Part shown: piece by piece, positions 10,003 to 22,810 of the stretch
How positions within the stretch are numbered: the first letter of the stretch is position 1
Layout: every line of letters starts with the position of its first letter
DNA from: Watersipora subatra
Taxonomy: Eukaryota; Bryozoa; Gymnolaemata; Cheilostomatida; Watersiporidae
Direction of reading: 5' to 3'
Assembly: GCF_963576615.1 (NCBI RefSeq)
Contig: NC_088708.1
Span: 7,936,001-8,000,000, forward strand
DNA: 64,000 nucleotides
Made by a program: the position numbers and the translations under genes
Notes under the pieces: model-generated
What the model was told of the DNA's origin: nothing
The model's database searches: none
What the model saw: the letters and a program-made list of their open reading frames with translations, nothing else

Positions 10003-10281
10003 TACTACGAAGTTCTACTAAAGTTTACCGCAGAGACTGGTCTCTAGTTAAACGGTTATATCTCCTTTTTTTCTACATAAATTTTTGTGCGAAATCTGTT
10101 ATGATTACCAATGGAGGGACCGACATAACATCGCAGCCAAGCCGCATAGACGGAAGAGAACAACTCCCTTTCAGTGCAGCTGATGCATTAGGTGCAGTGC
10201 GTCTTGTGACAAGCTGTTGTTTTGCTCGCCCCGCTTAACGGGGACAATTCCGCAAAAACAACAGTTTGTCAAGACAGGTTA
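10003..10281. mobile_element. 3'-end fragment of the P-like transposon family
   Basis: Matches 45683-45954, the right end of the 5.1-kb P-like element, from AGTTCTACTAAAGTTTA through the hairpin GACAAGCTGTTG...CAACAGTTTGTCAAGACAGG. Only the right end is present. Confidence 0.8.
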
Positions 10282-10678
10282 ATGACTTACTTAATGCTGT
10301 TTACAAACAAAAGAAAATGTTGATAAAACATCTATTTTTTGACAAAAGCTAGTAAATAAACACTCAATGGAAAAATTAGAATTGGTGTAGCAACCGATAA
10401 GATAAAATCAGACTTCACTCATATCCCTGATGCGCTGTCATACTGAATTGAAAAATAAGCCAGAGTTCTGACTGGCTCAACTTTAGCATTGTGAAAAACT
10501 TGAAAACATTATTGTTATGTATGACAAAAAACGGCAGACGTGTCTGTTTCACTACTATAATTATGGGCACTAATCTAACAGCTCCAAATGCATAGTATTC
10601 TTATGCTAGTGCTTTCCGGAGATGTGTGGATGAAAGTATGTGGCAAATTTTTCATATTACATGTACTATGAATAATGT

Positions 10679-11219
10679 AAGTTTGCATCATACTGCAGTT
10701 ATAAATAAGCATGAGTTTGCATCATACCACAATTATAAATAGGCATGAGTTTGCATCATACCACAATTATAAATAGGCATGAGTTTGCATCATACCACAA
10801 TTGTAAATAGGCATGGGTTTGAATCATACCACAATTATTAATAGGCATGAGTTTGCATCATACCACAATTATTAATAGGCATGGGTTTGCATCATACTAC
10901 AATTATAAATAGGCATGGGTTTGCATCATACCATAATTATAAATAGGCATGAGTTTGCATCATACCATAATTATAAATAGGCATGAGTTCACATCATACC
11001 ACAATTATGAATAGGCATGGGTTTGAATCATACCACAATTATAAATAGCCATGAGTGTGAATAATACCACAATTATTAATAGGCGTGAGTTTGAATCATA
11101 CCACAATTATAAATAGGCATGGGTTTGCATCATACCACAATTATAAATAGGCATGAGTTTGCATAATACCACAATTATAAATAGGCATGAGTTTGAATAA
11201 TACCACAATTATGAATTGC
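10679..11219. repeat. 34-bp minisatellite, about 16 copies
   Basis: Unit of about 34 bp with landmarks TTTGCATCATACCACAAT and TATAAATAGGCAT. Variants interchange GCATCAT with GAATCAT and ATAAAT with ATTAAT. It lies between genes D and C. Confidence 0.95.
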
Positions 11220-14026
11220 ATGAATGCCTTTTTACGCATTTTTGCAGAGTAAAGTTAAAAAAAGCATTTAGTCTGATCACAAACCTTATTTATAATTGCG
11301 ATAAATGTGTAAAAAGATGAAAGTAATTTTTTCTGTGTTCTGTAAACCTGTAAAGAATTAAGATGTGTTTACCGGTTCACTGAGCTGGTGCGAACCGGTA
11401 TACTTCACTACATATATTTACATGTATGTATATTTGTAACAAGCAGTTTGTGGCATGACATGCAAATTATCTGGAATCTGGAAAAAGGTTTGACTGGGAA
11501 CAGGTTTGAATTAAGAAATAACTTGAACTAGAAAACACGATCTACTACTGTTAAATGTTGAGCAGCTTATATAATGGATATGCTCAAACTATATGGTACC
11601 AACTCAGCTGCAGTATTGTAGTGGAACAAAACTCTTGTGAAATGGGTGGCCCTGAGAAGTGCCAAGAGATTATGCAGAATATTGTGAGGAGGCATTATTT
11701 GTACCAGAAAACATGGTTGAAGCGACCGCCATATTGATGGTGCTTGACGAAAAAGTGACTGCAGATGTACATAAACTATTTATTATATTCTATTTTGGTG
11801 ATATGAATTTTATAGATGTGATTGCACCATTGAAGTCATTTAAATAAAATTAAGGCTAATATACATGTGGTGCTAAAACATCAGCTACAATTTGATGACA
11901 TATTTGTCTTTGTAGACCAACCCTGTCCAGAGATATATGCGTTTGAATGAGATCATTTTTTGAAAAGCTCAGATTGAAGTGGGTGCTCTATTTTTGACGT
12001 GTATAGTGAGCGTATATGAAGAGTCCGTGAGCAACGATTATACGATCTCTTCTTTAGCCAATCATCAGCCGGAGATTTTCTTTATAAATCATAACGAATG
12101 TTATCACTAGTGAAATGTGTTGCCCGTGATCTTGAAGATTCTCATTGTTAGGGAATTTACTGAATTACCATATTGTGATTTTATTGATGAGCAACAGAAT
12201 TTTAACAATGCTTCCAATTCCAGCGAAGGTGACTCTTTTTTTCTGAGCATCAGGTGGTTGAAGATTGGAGCAGACAGCCTATTGTTAGAGCAGACAAGCG
12301 TCAGCAGTGTTATGCTGCAGAGGAAGATAACAGAATGGAGGTAAATGTATTTTAAACTTTGAATCTCATATATATAATAATTTTATTACACATAAAGACA
12401 TTTACTAATTAATAAAATTATAACTTTTTGCTATCACCAATCCTTGTGTCATAACTTTTTGTATCGTTTCACTCAGCTATATTTGCTTCACATTTTCTTT
12501 GGCAGTTTTAGCTAGTAAACTAGATCCATGATTAGAATTTATGTTCACTTCTCACATGTAGAGAGTGAGGAAACTGGATTGATCAATGGTCATCTTTAAA
12601 TTCCAGAAACAAAGCTTCGAATTGTTGGCTTGGCATACTTATGCTTCTGTTAAACATTTGTTCATTTTGTAATTTTACACTCACAATCTATCGAACTCCA
12701 AAATTAAAAGTTTTCGGTAGATACACGTTAGAACGACATATTGATGAATGACATATATTTATTACATTTGTTTTATTGATTACAAAATGTTTTTGTGGCG
12801 CTACCAACAGAGCAGTTGTGTCAGTGTGGAAACTGCCATACTTGGGAGAAAGAGACACCAATGTGTGCTGCGCAAACCATGATATGTGGCATTCTGTTTC
12901 TCAGACTGGTCTCAAGTGTGTCGCAGGCGTGCAGGAGATTACAGATCTTATAAAACCCAGAGCCATTGAGTGTAACACTCAATGGGTCTGATAAAACCAG
13001 GTCTGTTAGGGGTGGCATATTATAACTACCGACACCCTAGTAAGTTTTGTAGTCGATAGGATTTTTGTTGCTGCTAATTTGACTGAATGTTATATTACTG
13101 CCAAGCAACATTCAATATGTTAGCCAAAGATAATAGAAGTTTAATATTTGTTAGTACTCAAATATCCAGATGCGTAGTGTCTAGAACCATCTAAAAGACT
13201 GCAGGAACATGAGATGTACAATACGGCACGTAAAGACAGAGGAAGTCATGCACCTACAGATCATTAGTATGTTGCACATATTCAGAAAGTCTTACAAGAG
13301 CAGAATGGGGATCACCACCAACCCGTATACAACATAGTGAAAGCTACATATTCTAGGACCAAAGATAAAACGGATGTGAGATATTCTCATATACTAGCTT
13401 TGTGCACCGGTTAGTTAAAGTTGTATTCTCTTCTAAGGAGACAACTGTTGACCCCGAGCCTTAAAACTTGTAGAGTCCTGTGTACCGGCTCTCTCCAGGC
13501 TAGACTAGTAGGCCTGCAGCAACAAAAACTTTGCACCCAGAATCACAAGCTAAAATCACAAGTTTAAATAAGTGTTGTTTAATGTTGTATTTATATTTAA
13601 AGGACTCGCTGTTGCGAATGTCATTTTTACTTATATCTTGATACTGTAAATATTATGACTCAATTTGTGTAACTACCTTGATCTACGCCACCTCTGATTG
13701 TTTAAGGACAATGCAAACTATTAAATTCTTGACACCATAGTGCGCTCACTTGTTGGGTGATTTGCTTTTGGAGTTGTGAACCCCGTCACCATAGTAGGCT
13801 TTTTTCAAGATCTTTTGAGATGCTCAAGTTGAATGATATTCAAGTTGGACTAGTTCAGGAATTTTTGCTGATGCTTTTTATTTAGTAATATGCCTGTTTT
13901 TTAGAGAAAAAGATTTTCAGTTGACAACAAAAGATATTTCAAGCTGAGAATGTCACATGCAATTATTCTGTTGAGAAAAATTGACATAATAAAACTACTG
14001 TTTACAAGAAAGTGACTCCACAACGG
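11220..14026. other. intergenic, nothing recognised
   Basis: AT-rich sequence between the gene D promoter side and the 3' end of gene C. Several short open frames (for example 11555-11847, 12117-12344, 12776-12991) have no recognisable motif and no splice context. A candidate polyadenylation signal for gene C lies at 13877. Confidence 0.5.
13877..13882 (-). terminator. polyadenylation signal of gene C
   Basis: AATAAA on the minus strand about 145 bases past the gene C stop codon. Confidence 0.5.
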
Positions 14027-17000
14027 TTAACCTACTACTGCATCAGTAGGTCTGGTGATCTGCTTCCTGTCACTGCAGTCTGTTTCTAAAATAAGATGCA
14101 AGAAGCTGTTAGACATGTGTGTCGCAAAGTTTAAAGTATAAATAAAATGCCTTAAACGCTTTCAGCTCCATAATAGTTTAGTTAAGGTTTATTTGTTGTT
14201 ATCAAATGTAAGTATATAAGCATGTAAAGTCATTTGGTGTTACATACTTGTACAATCTTACAATGATGACCTTCCTAGCAATCATAAAAATGTTAGTATT
14301 TCTTTCCACAGTATTAACTAAAGTGAAAATATGTTGAGTAAACTTTCCTTTAAAGATACATGTATATATACTGTTGGTACTGAAAGTGTTTAAGTTAGAT
14401 CAAGTGTTAGTTGGAGATTGATAAACTTGGCGCAACATAATTTTTAACCAGGGATTAGGAAACTCAGCGTCAATGAGTAGCAGAGAATAGCCATATTTTA
14501 TACTCTTTATCTGTAATATAGGAGTTGTCACACCTCTCACCTTTATCTGCAAGCACCTGTGCTTTTCTAGCTTCCAGCACAGTACTTTTCAGTAGCTCAA
14601 GTCTTTCTTTGTTAGGAGTTGTCACAACTCTGCTTTTCCTGCCTATTTCCATGAACTGGTTAGACACGCTGTCAAACTCAGGCCATTCAGGGACACTTGA
14701 TGGGAGACTTACAGGCCTGTTGGGGTTTCTGTAACAGTACAATGCATCGGTCTGGCAAACTGAGAGATGTAAGAATCCTTTTTATGCATATAGTTACACT
14801 TTATCCTGATTTTGTAATTAATTTAAATTACATAAAGCCCAAACTCTAAAAATATCATTAAGAAAAACAAAAATTAACACTATCTAAATCCATCTGGTTT
14901 CAGGCCATTTTTTGTCATAATACGATAGGATGTCTGTAAACACTTAATATGTTGTATATTATAGAAATGATATGAGATAATCAATTCCACAAAATGGTAG
15001 CATTCTAGTTACCTTGGTTTAACTTTAGTTGTTGAGAGTTTTATGATACTAGTTTAGCTGAGGGTCCTGCCTAAGACTCACTAAGTTATAAAAGAAAAAC
15101 TCATTTGACTCTAATTGAAGCATAATGTAACTATATACATGCAACTTACCCAGTTTTGGCAAAGTTGGTCCACATTGTCATCATGGTGTCAGCTAGAGGC
15201 TTGTCCCCTGCTGTCGTAAGATTGAAAAAAGGAAAGAATGCCGCTGCTTCTTCTGTCAATTCTGGTCCAAAGTATTCTACAAACGGATGATACTCCTTCA
15301 GAGCTGGACAAATGCTAGTGCAGGAGTTGGTAAAAATAGTGAAAAACATTGGACAACTCCCACACACCCTTATTAAATACAGTTGATAGTAGAACCTCCA
15401 ATTGAATGCTGTCTTTAGTTCAGCGCCACCTTTATTTGACCGCCACTATAGGAGGCGGTCAAATATATAGCGCCACTATACTATTAAATACTATAGAAAT
15501 AATAAAAACTGTATCAGGCAAATAGTAGTTCCTTGTTTGAAGTGGTTTTGCAACTTCAACGTATATAAAAAACAGTTTACATTTACAATGGCATATGACT
15601 GACTAGTTTTAGGCTAAAAGTTGTGCAAAATGCAACTCATAAAAGTTTTGCTCTGCTGAAAAACTGTTTGAATGCTAATATTGACTAGTTCAGCAGCGCA
15701 GAAGAAACTGGAAGTCCGAGCACATTGCGGAAGGTATTAAACTGCCAAAAGAAAATGAAATCGTTTCAAACAAAAATAGCAGTTAAAACGCAACTGGCCG
15801 AGCAAACAATAGAAATATTTTTGGATCAAAAATGTAAATTTTTGTCTCTGCATGTATTATAAGTATAGTCTGTACATGTCACTTGTTCTGCAATAAGAAT
15901 TTGTAGAATTTGCTAAATTGTTATTATATAACCTATAAATTTGCAAATTTGTAGCATATTATTTGATAGAATTCTTGCGGTTATCTTAACACGGCTTCTA
16001 ATGGATTTTCATTTATAACTTCTCTCCTATTGCACAGAAAAATCCAGTCTTGGCTGCAAACTCTGGCAAACATATCAATGAGTGCAAAGAGCTTTTATTC
16101 AAAATTGTTAAAGGTTGACTTGCAACAAGATTCACATTACAGCTATTTGGTATCAAAAGATTCACCATGTCTTACTCTGTTGTGTTGTAGTTGCAAAATA
16201 TGTGAAAATGTGATTACAAGCTCTTAAAAGCTAAAAAACGAACAATTAATAGCAGCCACTATGAAAACGCCCTAGATAGGAATCTCTTTCCAAAATGGCT
16301 CAAATCGGACATAGCGAAACACGATGGCTTTTGTTTACACTTTCATGCAACCTCATTCGTCGAAATATTTTTACAAATATATTTGACGCATTTAATAAAA
16401 CCATGTATATTTTTTTACGCCTCTATTTCATCATCACTGTAATGCTGTCACTTTGAGAACTGCTATCTCAAAGCCTACCGTAAAAATTTGTTTAATTTTT
16501 TTAACCTTAGCTCGAAGGAGTGCATATCATCCTCTGATAAACATGATGAGCCTGTTGGTCACCTGTGATAGTCGAACAATGCTGCAGAAATTGTTCGGGC
16601 GATTTGGCAGCAAGTATCATGGGTCACATGATCAGATTGATGATTAGACCAAGCTGAAACAAAACTGTGAAGTAGCGAGCATCTATATTTGATACGGGCT
16701 TTCGGGTAGAACCCGAAGTGTTTGTCATAAACTAATGCTACGAGACGCTTTATGTTGAGCCTTGTATTGGCCTTTAATTTGACGTGATAACATCATGTGT
16801 CGAAACAATAACCACAATGTTAGAGTACATCATTGAAATAAAGAAATTCTAAACTACGGCGTTTTCGTGATGGGTGCGATTAATTGTTCATTTTTTAGCT
16901 TTTAAGAGCTTGTAATCACATTTCCACATATTATGCACCTACAACACAGCGCAGTAAGACATGGTGAATCTTTTGATACCAAATAATTGTAATCCGAATT

Positions 17001-20000
17001 TTGTTGCAAGTAAACCTTTAAATATAGTTATAAAATAAAAATTTCTTCAAATTGAAATCAAATTGTCAAATTGAAGGCACTAACAAATTGCAAAGCAGGC
17101 CAGAAGCTATAATAGTATCGCAAGTTAGTTGCAAGTAATCTCAACTGGCAGAGATATTTTTTGCTTTCCAATGCATATTTAAAGACCTATGACAAGTTGG
17201 AGGTATGTGAGCAGATTTCTTGCACCTAAAAGGGTTAATCTCGCTCCGCCCGAAGGAGAGTACAAAATATAGGCAACGTTTCCTTTGCCCGTAAAAGGGT
17301 TAAGTTTTGCCAAAATTCTGACACGCCAGTTAAAAAGTACCGTGTCAGCCTCTATTTGAAGGCTACCTCGATTTGACTGTAACTTAGGGGTAGGGTTGAA
17401 AAATAGAGAGCCATGGCGTTCTAATAGAGGTTTTACGGTATTATGGATTTCTAAAGGCTTAGGCAATTCTTAAGCATTGTTAAATAAATCAGTGTAGATT
17501 TTAGCTTCAGTTCTCTCATTGGATCAATGCTACTGTCTGACTGAAAAAGGTGTAAATAGAGTTCAAGTGTTCACAAGGCTAGCAAGTTGTCCTTGAGCCA
17601 GAAATTCAATGAAAGCCGAATAAAGCTGATCTAATGCAATAAATAATTGTTGAAGACAATTATTTCAAACAATCTTTAAAACATTCTCAAAGTATGCTAA
17701 TTGTACATAAAGGTAATCAAAGAGCCTACCAATGTCATAAAGACCCTTAGCATATCACGATTTTGTATTTTCTGTACCTTGCCAGATGTTGTTTTCTTTT
17801 GTGTAGATGAATCCAAAAACAAAAGGAAGATCTTCTCCGTGAAAAGCTGAGACTTTAAGCCAAGAAGGTTCTCCTAGGAATGTTAAGTCACCTTGAAATG
17901 GCTCTACGAAGTGGTAGGCGTATGTAGAAGTAGATCCATGACTGTGGGTTGTAAGTTCTTGTACGAAATCTTCATTGTAATATAATTCACCTGAGTAAAA
18001 TACAAACAAATATGGAATAAAAAACATAAACATAAAACTTGCGAAGAAAACTTAGTTATATTCAAACCATTCTCTAGATCTCTGCAGTAACTCTGACTTC
18101 AAAAGGTGTTGTGATATAAAAGGTGTGTATATAGCTGATGTACTCATTGCATAGGAATATCTAATCCCCCTCTCTGTATCATTAGGAGCAGTATCCAGTC
18201 CATATGTTCTGATGAAGAAGTCCTTGCAGAGGTTTACTGACAGCCTGTTAATGGCTGAGCAGGTGAGTTCTAATCCGATGTCAACATAATTCATTGACAT
18301 CCCATTTGCGATAGACTCTTGGGTGATGTTGGTAATGGTAGGTCCTATAGCGCTGCCAGCCCCATCCTGCTTATTGAAGCCACCCAGCAGGTCAAACCTG
18401 TGTAAAAATGACTGACTATTAACCATTCCTTATAACATGGCACTTCTGTATATAGAAAGAAGACACCTTCTTGTTTTAACCCGAAAGGGATATGAATAGG
18501 GGAGACAAACTAATTCTCAAGTTTTATGCCTAAACAAAGAATGGTGCTGTTGGTTAGTACTAGAAGGGACACTCAGCTTCCACCCAATCACTGTCCTATC
18601 AGCCTATACACAGACTCAATACATTTGGTATTTGTTAAAAAAGCACTAAGGGTACCGATGTTCGCTGAACATCGACAGCACGCTTCTAGTATATTCTTAT
18701 CATAAGGGTCGCTGTTAGTCTTGTATATAAGTCTAAATTTGTAGATAAAGGATACGGCATGAATTTATTTTGTAGAGTTATCTTCTCATTGCTTTATGGA
18801 AAGTTGCGCTTTCATACTTATGCCAACAAATGATTGGCTTAAATTTCGAAATCCATATTTTACAAGTTAAAAACGAGTATCACGATAATCTGGATAATAT
18901 GGATAAATACAGACAATATACCAATATAATACAATAGAAATATACAATGAATAGATACATGATGTCTAAATGTGTAAAATGGTCAACTATTGGAATGATG
19001 CAGATAAGAAGTATTTGAACAGAGCATAAATGGATAAACCAAACAGTTTGATTATACTTTTATAAACACAATAAGCGTTGATGTCTACCCATAATGGATA
19101 CGGAAGGAAACAATATGTCATGACAAACGTTATACAGATATAAGTTTTATTTTGTAATATGTTTCAACTCTTCAAGCATGCTAATATTTGTTTCATAAGT
19201 TTAAATATATTAAATTATGTCCTACTATTTCCAGCGGGCTTACGTAGGTTCTCTATCTGTTGTGTATGATATGGCTAAGGAGCTACACCTGCTCAAGGTG
19301 TCAGTCGGAGTGTCATGTGGTCATACTACCTTGCAAAATACAATTATTCACTACCGACTGGTAAGCAGAAAGAGAAAATATTTTGTTTGGAAGCAACAGA
19401 TCTACAGAATGACTTCTGGTGGTTCAATAGCAGTCGATCATTAACTGAACAGAATAATAAAAATAATTTAATATCTAGGGCAAGATGCGAGTTGCCTATC
19501 TAATAGCTTCTCTTGAATTCGATCAGGATTTTGGATAGTATTGATATGAGTTCATCAAATCATTACATGTGCTCATTACCTTCTTGATAGATTATAATCA
19601 GCATTGATGGCGTCAGGAGAAAAGAAGTCATTGTCTGGCATAGGGTGCCAGAGGATGTCGAGGATACTATTATGTGGAAGTACAGCGTAGACGTCCTTAA
19701 CTGATAAACCAGAGAGGCAATTGTAGACTGATTCTGAAGAGGGACAGTTCCTCTTTTTCTTTATACCCTTAACCACTCCCTTCCACCTCCTTTCAGACAT
19801 ATACCAGCTCCAGTCGGTAAAGAGAGACCCTGACTGGGATGCACGATTAAAAATGCTTCAATATAAAGTTTAAAGTTCACTGGATAATTAGATGAACAGC
19901 CGGCTCAGCCAGCTCAAAATCTACTTGAGTAGCTCTGAATGTGTTTTAGTGAGAAGATAGCCAGACTAAAACTCTTAAACGCAAAAACTTGCTTCAATAG

Positions 20001-22583
20001 ATCTTTTGATAAACAGACCAATCGGTGAACAAGTAAAGCTATGTAAGCTTACGAATGCTTACTAACACTACCAGCAATTCTATAATATCTTATATCTAAA
20101 AGGTAACGTAAGTCCCTGGGTTACAGACTCTCAGATGACTTCACTCTTATACCTCTTGTATGCCTCTTTTGAAGAGACCATCATTGTGCTGCCCCATCAG
20201 CTGGGCGGAGACGCTGCCACTTCCAGCTGACTGCCCAAAGATGGTAACACGATCTGGATCTCCTCCAAATCTTTGGATATTATTTTGAATCCAAACAAGA
20301 GCAGCCCTTTGATCCCACAATGCAAAGTTGCCTGTACCTGAAAATAATTATAAACTGTATAGTAATAACGATAATCTTTACTATAATAAGAGCCATGTCT
20401 GTCTGTCCATCTCTCTGAAGCTTGTATTGTATGAGATTCAAACTCACGACTTCCAGCATGGTAGACTAGACTGTCCACACTAAACTGCCAACACTAAACT
20501 GCCCACACTAGACTGCTCACATGAGACTGTCTACACTAAACTGCCAACACTAGACTTCCCTCACAAAACTGCCCACACTAGACTGCCCCCACTAGACTGC
20601 CCACACTAGACTGTTCCTACTAGACTGCCGGGGTACCAGTAGTACTAATAATAACAAGCGTAGTACTTAAAGGATTCTATTTTAATTAGCAAATTTTAAC
20701 AAAAAAATCTACTCATTTTACCTGGTCCATCAAATAAGAAGCCAAGAGCACCAAGTCTGTAGTTTATGGTAACAACTATGACATCTCCATGTTTGGCCAG
20801 ACTGGCACCAAGGTAGACATCTTTAGATCCTAGTCTATAACCTCCTCCATGAATAAACATCATAACTGGTTTCTTTTTGGCTGGATCAACACCGCCAGGG
20901 ACTGTTATATCCATGAAAAGACAATCCTCATCACCCATCAACTGACCAGCTATAAAATGAGAGTGAGTTTTACAGTAAACTAGAGCATGAGAGCCTATAA
21001 TAGAGTTTACAAGAGTTGTACGTAGATCATAGTTTATCAGTCAATTTACTGATTAAATTCACTGAATACACATTCAATTTTAAAGAATAAAGAGAATGTG
21101 GTTTCAACAGTTTAACTTGGTTGAGGTGATTAATGAGGCTTTAACCAGAATTCTCTAAGATGCTTGTTTTAGATCAGAGTCTACTAGTGTTCCGGGTAAA
21201 GAATGAGAAAAGCCACTGCCAGCAATCTGGTGTGTGGATACTGCGGAGTCATACCAACTACTTACGTTTAACAAAGCTGAATTGAACACAGAAGTTGCTT
21301 GCAGAGATAGCATCAATAGTTCCACTCCATGGCTCTGGTGGACTGGGTTTCCGGAACCTTCGTGAACCGGTTGGGGAAGCAGCATATCTCACACCTGTAG
21401 ATCAGCATACAATCATATTCCCACTCGTACTAAACCCTTGTTATATTGGCTTAAAGGTTGACTTGCAACAAAATTCACATTACAGTTATTTGGTATGAAA
21501 AGGTTCACCATGCCTGCTGTGTTGTAGATGCAAAATATGTGGAAATGTGATTACAAGCTTTTAAAGGCTCAGAAATGAACAGTTAATCGCAGCCATTACG
21601 AAACCGCCATAGATTGGAATCAATTTATTTCTCTGACGTAGTCATTCCTTTTGGTCATTGTTTTGACACGTGATGTTATCATGTGAATTGAAAGGCCAAT
21701 AAAAGGCTCAATATAAAACTTCTCGTAGCACAGTTTATGACAAAAACTTTGGGTTTTACCGAAGACCCGTATCAAATATAGATGCTCGTTACTTTACAGT
21801 TTCGTTTGGCTTGGTCTAATCATCTAGTTGTAATCTGATCATGTGACCCAGACTTCCTGCCAAACAGCGCAGAATAATTTCTGCAGCATTTTTCGATTAT
21901 CCCAGGTGATCAAACAGGCTGGTCATGTTTATCAGAGAATGTTATGTACTCCTTCGAGCTAAGGTTAAAAAATTAAACGGATTTTCACGGTAGGTTATAA
22001 AATACCAGTGCTGAAAGTGACAGCATCACAATGATGATGAAATAGATGCATAAGGGCAATCGACATGGTTTTATGGAATGCGTAAAATATATTTGTAAAA
22101 ATATTTCGACGAATGAGGTTGCATGAGAGTGGAAACAGAAGCCATCTCGTTCAATTACGTTCTGTTTGAGCCGTTTTGGAAAGAGATTCTAATCTACGGC
22201 AGTTTTGTGATGGCGGCAATTAACTGTTCATCTTTGAGCTTTTAAGAACTTGTAATCACATTTCCACCTATTTTGCACCTACAACTCAGCAGAGTAAGAC
22301 ACGGAGAACCTTTTCATACCAAATAACTGTAATGTGAATTTTGTTGCAAGTCAACCTTTAAGGACTGATTATAATAACTCATAGAAACAACAAACAGATT
22401 CATAGCCCATGACAGAATAGATATGTAGAGTTACTACTCACCAAGAAACAAGTCTATAGTCTGACCATCATAGTCAAAACTTTTACCACGAAGTTTTCCC
22501 CCATGTTGAAGTGTAATCAGTGGATCAGCAGTAATAAAGCTAGAGAGAAGCAGAGAGGAGAGAGCAAGATAAACGACCTTCAT
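14027..22583 (-). CDS. gene C: secreted type-B carboxylesterase, 10 exons
   Basis: Exons: 22583-22442, 21394-21266, 20949-20722, 20337-20153, 19833-19580, 18397-18144, 17990-17778, 15276-15150, 14728-14541, 14085-14027 (1779 nt, 592 residues). All introns are GT-AG and phases agree. Predicted to hydrolyse carboxylic esters in the secretory pathway or outside the cell. Signal peptide [24 protein letters not shown] oxyanion motif at about 124; GQSAG with Ser at about 203; His at about 448 (SAFHGEDLP). The acidic position in the G-x-N-K-Q-E-type motif is Asp (FNKQDGA, about 324), not the Glu of A and B. C-terminus ends RPTDAVVG, with no ER-retention signal. TTAA elements sit in intron 1 and intron 7, and a 14-bp repeat in intron 3. 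The substrate cannot be named. Confidence 0.93.
15434..15464. repeat. perfect 11-bp inverted repeat
   Basis: ATTTGACCGCC (15434-15444) and GGCGGTCAAAT (15454-15464) around a 9-base loop, in gene C intron 7; flanked on both sides by AGCGCCAC. Confidence 0.75.
16112..17017. mobile_element. TTAA-type transposon copy 1, about 906 bp
   Basis: Flanked by TTAA on both sides (16108-16111 and 17018-17021). Ends are inverted copies beginning AGGTTGACTTGCAACA, with inverted similarity running on for well over 150 bp (GTGATTACAAGCTCTTAAAAG and its complement). No transposase. The TTAA target suggests piggyBac or Kolobok mobilisation. It lies in gene C intron 7. Confidence 0.85.
17190..17450. repeat. possible dispersed repeat in gene C intron 7
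   Basis: GC-richer than its surroundings, with two AAAGGGTTAA motifs and paired TCTATTTGAAGG / AATAGAG segments that suggest a degenerate foldback element. Not classified. Confidence 0.25.
20365..20467 (-). repeat. SINE-like fragment in gene C intron 3
   Basis: On the minus strand GTGAGTTTGAATCTCAT resembles a tRNA B box, followed by a tail (TTATAGTAAAGAT) shared with the SINE in gene B intron 3 near 37100-37265. Confidence 0.4.
20468..20629. repeat. 14-bp tandem repeat, about 12 copies
   Basis: Degenerate tandem copies of ACTGCCCACACTAG in gene C intron 3. Confidence 0.85.
21455..22357. mobile_element. TTAA-type transposon copy 2, about 903 bp
   Basis: Flanked by TTAA (21451-21454 and 22358-22361) with the same AGGTTGACTTGC ends as the copy at 16112, but its interior is in the opposite orientation. 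It sits in intron 1 of gene C; intron 1 of gene D has no such insertion. Confidence 0.88.
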
Positions 22584-22689
22584 CTTAAGGCTGCTTATCT
22601 TCAACTAGTACCAGTCTAGTTTATTGCAGTTAGATTTGGCTGTCATTTCATTCGGGAACTAAGCACGTGGTAACACGCCAAGATAAACT

Positions 22690-22810
22690 GTATACTGTAA
22701 ATCTTCGTTTATAAGCCACCACCACGTATAGGCAGTACCTCAAACTGAAGATAGCTTTTGTGTTACCGCAATACAGCGCGTATAAGCCGCACCTACTGCG
22801 ATAAGTAAAC
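22690..22810. mobile_element. small TIR element fragment (ATAAGCCGC type)
   Basis: ACTGTAAATCTTCGTTTATAA and a related AATACAGCGCGTATAAGCCGC segment resemble the ends of small mariner-like foldback elements. Boundaries are uncertain. Confidence 0.35.

Noticed and set aside
12776-12991. 71-codon frame between genes D and C
   Set aside because: No motif, no homologue recognised, no splice or promoter signals; length is expected by chance.
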